This document shows positions 6,001 through 9,255 of a stretch of DNA of 9,255 bases, piece after piece. Every line of letters starts with the position of its first letter. The first letter of the stretch is position 1. Origin of the DNA: Candidatus Saccharibacteria bacterium UBA1949 (GTDB lineage: Bacteria > Patescibacteriota > Saccharimonadia > Saccharimonadales > Saccharimonadaceae); assembly GCA_002336735.1 (NCBI GenBank), contig DDER01000010.1:6624-15878 (forward strand). The letters run 5' to 3'. The notes beneath the pieces are model-generated. The model was given only the letters and a program-made list of their open reading frames with translations. It was not told the origin of the DNA and made no database searches. A program made the position numbers and the translations under genes.

Positions 6001-6305
6001 TCGCACTCGTGGCACCGTTTGCACCGCACATGGCCGACGAACTATGGTACGACCTCGGCCACGACACAAGCGTGCAGCGAGACAGCTGGCCCAATTGGGA
6101 CGATGCGTACCTCGTGAGCGACACCATGACCATCATCGTGCAGGTCAACGGTAAACTGCGTGCTAAACTCGGCGTCGCACGCGACGCGAGCGAGGACGAA
6201 ATCAAAAAACTCGCCCTGGCGGACGAAAATGTGCAAAAGTTTGTATCAGGTGAACCCAAGAAGGTGATCTACGTCAAGAACAAACTTGTCAGTATCGTTG
6301 CATAG
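3036..6305 (+). CDS. leuS: Leucyl-tRNA synthetase with ASCH-like and Nudix insertions
   Basis: LeuRS charges tRNA-Leu with leucine in the cytoplasm and hydrolyses mischarged tRNA in its CP1 domain. Visible core features are HIGH as HIGH (49-52), the zinc-knuckle-like CTKC with following Cys-x-x-His, and GWDAFGLPAEN. Editing motifs are TTRPDTIFG (376-384) and GTGAIMAVPAHDERD (461-475), with Asp472 matching the editing Asp345 of E. coli. WSVSRQRYWGAPIP follows, then ETDTLDTY and the KMSKS loop as MFSKS (854-858). A C-terminal anticodon/tail region ends in VQVNGKLRAKL and KVIYVKNKLVSIV. At 1089 aa it is far longer than the usual 800-860. Two extra blocks explain this: residues about 243-368 (ASCH-like) and about 491-649 (Nudix). 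Without them about 804 residues remain. The reading frame is continuous. The start at ATG 3036 gives the standard MKPYRPTDIEPKWQ opening. No Shine-Dalgarno is present. Confidence 0.97.
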   Translation: MKPYRPTDIEPKWQQLWDEQRIYEADLDSDKQKYIAMSMFNYPSGAGIHIGHAMNYTISDVMARYKRQQGYESYHPVGWDAFGLPAENYAIKAGVSPQDSMANIIPSYHTQYKAMGWSNDWSKEISTHLPVYYKWTQWIFAEMFRAGLVYQEPRMQWWCTKCQTVLANEQVIDGKCWRHDAADDPEVAKKEVKQWFFKVTEYADEMLEATDDLDWSEVVKAAQKNWIGKSMGAEIEFAVAGSEARGKRQEASDSLKFTPQLTKIIIDGKKTSTIRLEPKNLQIGDIAEFMTRDGDRVSPFGYAKITNVRTMKLADIPTNLEGHEQYASHDEKLRDYQKYYGESVHSDTHFTIYDFEFDLASCLIPPASGSTISVFTTRPDTIFGATFLVLAPEHELVEQLVNDDTRGAVEAYVEASLKKSELERQETKEKTGVFTGSYATNPATGERIPIWVADYVLGGYGTGAIMAVPAHDERDYEFAEKYNLPIVQVVAETLLDQDNPPKKDKQDTERNVAMCVIEHPADGTFLTLKWHRHDWHNFVMGGIETGETVEQAARREVTEETGFVNMTVRDVMPAKLHSKFYAAHKDVNRSIITNVVYIKLHNLETADLQREAHEDFDIHWVKKAELVNLRPISELSHIIRWLDGEKNLFCSEGILVNSGAFDGMSSSEAREQIVAWLEQQGVGRSKVQYKIRDWSVSRQRYWGAPIPVVHCEKDGIVLVPDDQLPVELPELEDFAPSGDGRSALARATDWMNTTCPTCGGPATRETDTLDTYICSSWYFLRYFDGANEHEIFDRDVANKWMPIDFYNGGDHATAHMIYARFMTRFFWHRGLLDDPEPFKKFLFNGKVTASDGTMFSKSKGNGVDPLEIIGQGYGADALRTYLMFAAPLDLWMRWDPQGVPGTYRFLNRIWNLVQEFVDCSVTEDSLATDGFGLLRVIHPTIFKVTRDLQDQKYNTAIAAMMEATNALYGLKKDGFADRSAWQFALDSLVALVAPFAPHMADELWYDLGHDTSVQRDSWPNWDDAYLVSDTMTIIVQVNGKLRAKLGVARDASEDEIKKLALADENVQKFVSGEPKKVIYVKNKLVSIVA
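3763..3790 (+). repeat. Four tandem copies of the heptamer AGGCAAG
   Basis: AGGCAAG is repeated exactly four times (3763-3769, 3770-3776, 3777-3783, 3784-3790) inside leuS and is translated as EARGKRQEA. It forms the left end of the ASCH insertion. It is complementary, with 25 of 29 positions matching including one preceding G, to 4110-4138 at the right end. Confidence 0.9.
4110..4138 (+). repeat. Right inverted-repeat end of the ASCH insertion
   Basis: The top strand reads CTTGCCTCCTGCCTC then ATACCTCCTGCCTC. Its reverse complement aligns without gaps to 3762-3790 with four mismatches, and both arms share AGGCAAG at the inner edge. It is translated as LASCLIPPAS, which is not LeuRS-like sequence. 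Confidence 0.85.
4506..4982 (+). other. Nudix domain inserted in the LeuRS CP1 editing domain
   Basis: LeuRS residues about 491-649 separate the native strands KYNLPIVQVV and CSEGILVNSGAFDG, which normally lie about 15-25 residues apart. The block carries a perfect Nudix box GX5EX7REUXEEXGU at 541-563: G541, E547, R555, E556, E559, E560, G562. Upstream strands NVAMCVIEH and LKWHRHDWHNFVMGG and downstream strands HSKFYAAHKDVNRS and NVVYIKLHNLE complete a full Nudix fold, so metal binding is probably intact. Sampled rows are about 46% GC, below the core. No flanking repeats like those of the ASCH block were seen. The substrate is unknown. Confidence 0.85.
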
Positions 6306-6323
6306 TCTCATCTAAAAAGGGAA

Positions 6324-6350
6324 ACCCCCCGGCTAATGAGCCGCGGGGGT
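6324..6350. terminator. Shared bidirectional terminator of leuS and the 95-aa gene
   Basis: The stem pairs ACCCCC (6324-6329) with GGGGGT (6345-6350) and CGGCT (6330-6334) with AGCCG (6339-6343), with a 4-nt loop and one bulged C. In the minus direction TTTCCCTTTTT follows, a good U-tract. In the plus direction only GTTCCTGT follows, so it is weaker for leuS. The stop codon of the minus-strand gene (6333-6335) lies inside the hairpin. Confidence 0.85.
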
Positions 6351-6620
6351 GTTCCTGTACTTCTGATCAAGTTTGGCGCACGCCACGTAGGTGGCTAAGC
6401 TCGCGACGCCCAGCACGAATGCTGCCACTGGCGCCCAGCCGGTCAGGCTGTTTGCCGAGTAGTACCCCACGAAGCCCATCATTGTGATGAGCCAGCCAAC
6501 GCAAGCAGTGAGGCTACAGACTCCGATGACATCGAGCCGCTCTCGGCGGCTTGCGGCGTGAGCGGCGGCGAAGGTCAGGGCCACCTGGAAGACAACCGCA
6601 CAGAAAAGAAAGTGTGACAT
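6333..6620 (-). CDS. 95-aa membrane protein with three predicted helices, unknown function
   Basis: This is a small integral membrane protein of no family I recognise. Hydrophobic segments lie at about residues 4-22, 31-54 and 62-82. Between the first two is a basic AASRRERLD turn, which predicts that loop in the cytoplasm, and the C-terminal tail is CAKLDQKYRNTPAAH. The start is well supported: AAGGAG lies 5 nt before ATG on the minus strand, and a TTGACT-17-TATAAT promoter lies about 56 nt upstream. The 5' leader opens with a perfect 6-bp hairpin (6651-6667), TGAGGC-GAAGA-GCCTCA as read on the plus strand. Its position close to the predicted transcript 5' end could slow decay of the message. 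The stop codon is inside the terminator. It is convergent with leuS and divergent from rpmF, with no functional link evident. Confidence 0.85.
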   Translation of the reverse strand: MSHFLFCAVVFQVALTFAAAHAASRRERLDVIGVCSLTACVGWLITMMGFVGYYSANSLTGWAPVAAFVLGVASLATYVACAKLDQKYRNTPAAH

Positions 6621-6675
6621 TCGTGCTCCTTAGTGAGACGTACAGGATCTTGAGGCGAAGAGCCTCAGTTATTAG

Positions 6676-6704
6676 ATTATAGCACAAAAATCATAAAAAG
6701 TCAA
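6676..6704 (-). promoter_or_regulatory. Near-consensus promoter of the 95-aa membrane protein gene
   Basis: On the minus strand TTGACT (6699-6704), 17 nt, TATAAT (6676-6681): eleven of twelve consensus bases with ideal spacing. Transcription would start near 6669. Confidence 0.85.
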
Positions 6705-6705
6705 T

Positions 6706-6715
6706 ATTGCGCAAT
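6706..6715. repeat. Perfect 10-bp palindrome between divergent promoters
   Basis: ATTGCGCAAT lies in the 15-nt gap between the two outward-facing -35 boxes (6699-6704 and 6720-6725). The position suits a protein that controls both promoters, but a single 10-bp palindrome can occur by chance. Confidence 0.35.
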
Positions 6716-6719
6716 GTAC

Positions 6720-6748
6720 TTGAGAGATTGTGAACTTTACGGTATAAT
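6720..6748 (+). promoter_or_regulatory. Promoter of the rpmF-nusB-Nudix-rnc operon
   Basis: TTGAGA (6720-6725), 17 nt, TATAAT (6743-6748). The predicted start near 6755 gives a leader of about 35 nt ending in a strong AAGGAG Shine-Dalgarno. Confidence 0.85.
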
Positions 6749-6789
6749 GCTAAGCAAGTCTAATACCACCGAGAGAAGGAGAACATTTC

Positions 6790-6933
6790 ATGGCACAGCC
6801 AAAGAAACAATCGAGCCCTCGCAAGACCGGTCTGCGTCGCAGCCACTTGGTCCTCAAGCTTGCTCGTCGTGTTAACGCAAAATCACCTATAAAAGTGCAC
6901 ACTACCAAAAATGAAACCGGCAAAAAGAAATAG
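6790..6933 (+). CDS. rpmF: 50S ribosomal protein bL32, zinc-free form
   Basis: This 47-aa basic protein belongs to the large ribosomal subunit. The start MAQPKKQSSPRKTGLRRSH matches the bL32 pattern MAxPKxxxSxxRxxxRRSH, and the length is near the usual 55-60 aa. The C-terminal half is Lys-rich (ending ETGKKK) and contains no Cys, so the CxxC...CxxC zinc site of C+ bL32 is missing. AAGGAG at 6776-6781, 8 nt before ATG, fixes the start. It is the first gene of a transcription unit with nusB 53 nt downstream. bL32 usually pairs with plsX or yceD in other bacteria; here it heads an RNA-processing operon. bL28, another small basic ribosomal protein, is ruled out by the N-terminal motif. Confidence 0.88.
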   Translation: MAQPKKQSSPRKTGLRRSHLVLKLARRVNAKSPIKVHTTKNETGKKK

Positions 6934-6986
6934 CCGGATTTAATCTTCACGTACATTTAATAAATACCAAAGGATGAACCAAACCA

Positions 6987-7451
6987 ATGGCCTCAAATCG
7001 ACATCTCGGCCGTATCGTAGCCTTGCAAACTCTGTATGAATTTGAGTTTCGAACGCAGTCCGAAGATCTGACTACCGATGTCAAGCATATCATGACTCGT
7101 AACTTGAGTCGGTATGATACGGCAATCCAGGATACGTCATTTGTTAGTGAGCTGATCGCTGGCGTACTCGATAAGCAGTCTGAACTCGATGAGAAGCTCC
7201 AGCCCATGGCGCCTGAGTGGCCTCTGGCTCAAATTGCTCGGATTGATCGTACTGTATTGCGCATTGGCCTGTATGAGCTATTGTATCGGGCTGATACAGT
7301 GCCGCCAAAAGTAGCTATCAATGAGGCAGTTGAGCTCGCCAAAGCGTTTGGTTCCGATAACTCTAGCAAGTTTATCAATGGAGTTCTTGGGACTGCATTT
7401 AGGACGCTTGTCGAAGGGAGCCAACCACATGTCACCGGCACCAAAGCTTGA
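6987..7451 (+). CDS. nusB: Transcription antitermination protein NusB
   Basis: NusB binds boxA RNA together with ribosomal protein uS10 and supports antitermination and processing of rRNA operons. The 154-aa length is typical. Family motifs are R-x-x-ALQTLYEFE (near 9-20), ELIAGVLDKQSELDEKL (55-71), IARIDRTVLRIGLYELLY (83-100) and the most conserved block PPKVAINEAVELAKAFG (106-122) plus SSKFINGVLG (126-135). AAAGGA at 6969-6974 lies 12 nt before ATG, a rather long spacing. Its last eight codons overlap the start of the Nudix gene, so the two are translationally coupled. Promoter and context suggest co-expression with rpmF and rnc, consistent with a role in rRNA maturation. Confidence 0.95.
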   Translation: MASNRHLGRIVALQTLYEFEFRTQSEDLTTDVKHIMTRNLSRYDTAIQDTSFVSELIAGVLDKQSELDEKLQPMAPEWPLAQIARIDRTVLRIGLYELLYRADTVPPKVAINEAVELAKAFGSDNSSKFINGVLGTAFRTLVEGSQPHVTGTKA

Positions 7452-7923
7452 TAAATTTAAAAAATATTTTCATAAAAAACAATCTATCCAAGAAATTGTT
7501 CGTGAACCTACTGCGGGCGGTATTGTATTTCGGCGTAATAAAACGGGTGACGTAGAGATTTTGTTGATCCAAGACGCCAAAGACCGTTGGACGATACCAA
7601 AAGGTCATATAGAAGAAGGCGAAGCTGCTGCGCAGACTGCACGTCGGGAGATCGGTGAAGAGGCGGGACTGACTGATGTTGATATGCTCGGTTGGCTCGG
7701 CAAAATACATTTTCGCTATCGTCGCCTCGATAAGCTAGTGCTCATGACGACTCAGATTTATCTTGTGCGAGCACGCGGTGATACTAACGCTATCCAAAAG
7801 GAAGAGTGGATGAATGGTATCAGATGGTTCCCATTTGCTGAAGCGCTTGATTTGATCGAATATGAAGATATTGGCAAGCTGATGCTTATTGCAATGAAGC
7901 GTATTCGTCAGGAGGGTCTATGA
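7429..7923 (+). CDS. Stand-alone Nudix hydrolase
   Basis: The 164-aa cytoplasmic protein is predicted to cleave a nucleoside diphosphate linked to another group. The perfect Nudix box at 59-81 contains G59, E65, R73, E74, E77, E78 and G80. It is preceded by TAGGIVFRR and DRWTIPKGHIE, which resembles the Ap4A/Ap6A or RppH-like branch, and followed by HFRYRRLDKLVLMTTQIYLV. The specific substrate cannot be read from the motifs. I chose ATG 7429 over the earlier in-frame ATG 7321 because AAGGGAG (7414-7420) lies 8 nt upstream and the protein then begins shortly before the fold. It overlaps nusB by 23 nt and rnc by 4 nt (ATGA). The RNA-processing neighbours make an RNA 5'-end or nucleotide-housecleaning role plausible but unproven. 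Confidence 0.9.
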   Translation: MSPAPKLDKFKKYFHKKQSIQEIVREPTAGGIVFRRNKTGDVEILLIQDAKDRWTIPKGHIEEGEAAAQTARREIGEEAGLTDVDMLGWLGKIHFRYRRLDKLVLMTTQIYLVRARGDTNAIQKEEWMNGIRWFPFAEALDLIEYEDIGKLMLIAMKRIRQEGL

Positions 7924-8639
7924 GCGGCATGCCAACAGCGCCCTATCAAGTGTTTGCTCGTGATAAGCTGGGATTTGAATATAAAAATCTTGATCTTTTG
8001 ATCACGGCACTCACACATCGTAGCTATGTCAACGAGCACAAAAAGTCCGTGTCGGAGCATAACGAACGACTTGAATTTTTGGGTGATGCGGTGCTTGAAC
8101 TTAGCGTTACGGATTATTTGTATAGGCATTTTCCCGATCCTGAGGGTGTTCTGACGAGCTGGAGGGCTGCTCTTGTGCGCACAGAGTCCATCTCTGATGC
8201 TGGGCATAAGCTAGGTTTTGAGCCGCTTATTCGGATGAGCCGTGGCGAAAAAAATGGCTCCTCTAGGGCTCGCCAGGCGATTTTGGCCAATGCATTTGAA
8301 GCGACAATCGGCTCGATTTACCTTGAACGCGGCTACGCCGATGCGGATGCTTTCATCCGAAAACACATTATCTCCAAACTCGATGCGATTTTGGAGGCAG
8401 GCAGTTGGCGTGATCCAAAATCGCATCTCCAAGAGGTTTCCCAGCGTATTGACGGCGCTACGCCGGTCTATAAAGTGCTCGATGAAAATGGTCCTGATCA
8501 CGACAAAGTATTTACCCTGGGTGTCTTTGTCGACGGCAAGCTCAAAGGTAGCGGTAGCGGCCCCTCCAAGCAATTTGCTCAGCAACAAGCTGCCCGCGCC
8601 GCGCTTACAGACTATCAAAAAACTTCCAAAACAGATTGA
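7920..8639 (+). CDS. rnc: Ribonuclease III
   Basis: RNase III cleaves double-stranded RNA, chiefly the rRNA precursor stems. The 239-aa protein has the catalytic domain (about 10-155) with signature NERLEFLGDAVL (48-59), where Glu49, Glu52 and Asp56 match E. coli Glu38, Glu41 and Asp45. GVLTSWRAALVR (76-87) and ILANAFEATIG (121-131) follow. In this last motif Asn124 stands where E. coli has Asp114, while the essential Glu (Glu127) is kept. Asn there occurs in other bacterial RNase III proteins as I recall, so activity is expected. A double-stranded RNA-binding domain follows (DPKSHLQEVSQ to about 233). The ATG overlaps the Nudix stop, with GGAGG just upstream. It is the last gene before an internal promoter for rpsP. 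Confidence 0.96.
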   Translation: MSGMPTAPYQVFARDKLGFEYKNLDLLITALTHRSYVNEHKKSVSEHNERLEFLGDAVLELSVTDYLYRHFPDPEGVLTSWRAALVRTESISDAGHKLGFEPLIRMSRGEKNGSSRARQAILANAFEATIGSIYLERGYADADAFIRKHIISKLDAILEAGSWRDPKSHLQEVSQRIDGATPVYKVLDENGPDHDKVFTLGVFVDGKLKGSGSGPSKQFAQQQAARAALTDYQKTSKTD

Positions 8640-8664
8640 CTTATCTGATAAAACAGGGTAGAAT
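8636..8664 (+). promoter_or_regulatory. rpsP promoter overlapping the rnc stop codon
   Basis: TTGACT (8636-8641), 17 nt, TAGAAT (8659-8664). The -35 box contains the rnc TGA stop. The start near 8671 leaves an AT-rich leader of about 50 nt with AAAGGAAA at 8703-8710, about 11 nt before ATG. The repeat TTTATAG occurs on either side of this Shine-Dalgarno (8695-8701, 8711-8717). Confidence 0.8.
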
Positions 8665-8720
8665 CAATAAGAAGTTATACGAGAATCTCTAATATTTATA
8701 GTAAAGGAAATTTATAGTTT

Positions 8721-9107
8721 ATGCTCGCAATTCGTTTGCAACGTGTCGGTCGCAAAGGTTACCCTGTCTATCGTCTTGCCGTTCAGGAGGCGCAGCGTCA
8801 TCCTTCGAGTGGACGTGTCGTTGCCTATGTCGGTACCTACAATCCCCACACCAAAGACGTCAATGTTCAAATCGAATTAGTTCAGAAATATCTCGATACT
8901 GGCGCACAGCCAACTCCTCGTGTCGTCAAATTGCTCAGCCAATCAGAGGTCAAGCTGCCAAAATGGGTCAAGCAACCTACCGCCGACAAGCAAAAATCCG
9001 TCCGCCACGCTGAAAAACTTCGCCGCAACCAGCCTAAAGAGGCGGCGCCAGAAGTTTCGGCTGAAGAGTCAGCTGATCAGCCAGCGGCTGATACGATTGC
9101 TGAGTAG
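8721..9107 (+). CDS. rpsP: 30S ribosomal protein bS16 with acidic C-terminal tail
   Basis: bS16 is an early-assembly protein of the small subunit. The conserved fold occupies residues 1-80: MLAIRLQRVGRKGYPVYRL (1-19), then RVVAYVGTYNP (32-42) and the usual bS16 C-terminal helix region. At 128 aa it is longer than the common 80-90. The extra part is a basic linker (KQKSVRHAEKLRRNQPK, 90-106) followed by an Ala/Glu-rich acidic tail (107-128), likely disordered. It is transcribed from its own promoter and followed by a terminator. It is therefore separated from whatever follows, unlike the common rpsP-rimM-trmD-rplS operon. Confidence 0.95.
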   Translation: MLAIRLQRVGRKGYPVYRLAVQEAQRHPSSGRVVAYVGTYNPHTKDVNVQIELVQKYLDTGAQPTPRVVKLLSQSEVKLPKWVKQPTADKQKSVRHAEKLRRNQPKEAAPEVSAEESADQPAADTIAE

Positions 9108-9140
9108 GCTCAAGTCTCGAAATAACATAAGACTCTTTCC

Positions 9141-9169
9141 CAAAACCGGCATATTATCGGGCGGTTTTG
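9141..9169 (+). terminator. Intrinsic terminator after rpsP
   Basis: CAAAACCG (9141-9148) pairs with CGGTTTTG (9162-9169) around a 13-nt loop. The U-run is part of the 3' arm, so the hairpin could act on both strands. It lies 34 nt after the rpsP stop. Confidence 0.65.
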
Positions 9170-9171
9170 TC

Positions 9172-9200
9172 ATGAACGGATAAGTTCATCATGATATAAT
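9172..9200 (+). promoter_or_regulatory. Extended -10 promoter with overlapping inverted repeat
   Basis: TGATATAAT (9192-9200) is an extended -10 with a perfect TATAAT. The sequence at the 17-nt -35 position (ATGAAC, 9172-9177) is poor. That same hexamer is one arm of a perfect inverted repeat ATGAAC-N6-GTTCAT (9172-9189) filling the space up to the -10. This suits an operator for a repressor or activator. The start near 9207 gives a leader of about 40 nt. Confidence 0.55.
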
Positions 9201-9247
9201 AAAATCACGATAGAAATTTTGAGCGACAGAAAAGGAGACCTGTGGGC

Positions 9248-9255
9248 ATGTCAAC
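9248..9255 (+). CDS. Start of an unidentified gene (partial, cut by window edge)
   Basis: AAAGGAG (9231-9237) is a strong Shine-Dalgarno. ATG at 9248 follows it by 10 nt, and an in-frame GTG at 9242 follows by only 4. The visible codons from ATG are Met-Ser and part of a third, too little to name a product. ATG is preferred on codon strength; GTG would add Val/Met-Gly. Confidence 0.6.

Noticed and set aside
6917..6937. Hairpin CCGGC-N11-GCCGG at the end of rpmF as a terminator
   Set aside because: The stem is only five pairs with an 11-nt loop, and ATTTAATC follows rather than a U-run. The downstream nusB has no separate promoter that I can see.
1..9255. CRISPR array or phage genes
   Set aside because: No regularly spaced repeats of suitable length and no integrase, capsid, terminase or cas-like frames are visible. 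The only array is the 7-bp tandem repeat in leuS.

Overview
The window looks like a chromosomal housekeeping segment of a Candidate Phyla Radiation (Patescibacteria) bacterium, most likely Candidatus Saccharibacteria (TM7). The evidence is a shortened MurF-type ligase, very short intergenic gaps, a stripped bL32 without zinc cysteines, and the gene set rpmF-nusB-Nudix-rnc-rpsP. TGA serves as a normal stop, so this is not an SR1/Gracilibacteria genome with recoded UGA. The phylum assignment is inference from protein flavour, not a search result.

Layout. Positions 1-24 are the 5' end of a tRNA on the minus strand. Next come a probable unannotated leaderless 26-codon gene (138-218, minus), a strong terminator, and an exported L,D-transpeptidase (317-994, minus). 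A divergent promoter region separates this from a 31-aa membrane micro-ORF (1104-1199), a MurF-like Mur ligase without the usual N-terminal domain (1245-2534) and a tail-anchored acidic protein (2547-2996). leuS (3036-6305) follows. It converges on a 95-aa three-helix membrane protein (6333-6620, minus) over a shared terminator. A second divergent promoter pair then starts rpmF (bL32), nusB, a Nudix hydrolase and rnc (RNase III). rpsP (bS16) follows from its own promoter inside the end of rnc. The window closes with a terminator, a promoter with an inverted repeat, and the first codons of another gene.

How the genes work together. The left third is cell-envelope biology: MurF adds D-Ala-D-Ala to the peptidoglycan precursor, and the L,D-transpeptidase cross-links finished wall. 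The right third is transcription, RNA processing and ribosome assembly. leuS supplies leucyl-tRNA.

The most unusual object is LeuRS, at 1089 aa. Two extra domains interrupt the CP1 editing domain. One is an ASCH-like domain whose coding DNA is bounded by inverted heptanucleotide-repeat ends of 29 bp. The other is a Nudix domain with a perfect Nudix box. Removing both leaves about 804 residues, a normal bacterial LeuRS, with HIGH, KMSKS-like and editing motifs in place. The second notable pattern is translation initiation. Four genes have a -10 element only 5-9 nt before the ATG and no Shine-Dalgarno, which predicts leaderless mRNAs, while the other genes carry normal Shine-Dalgarno sites.
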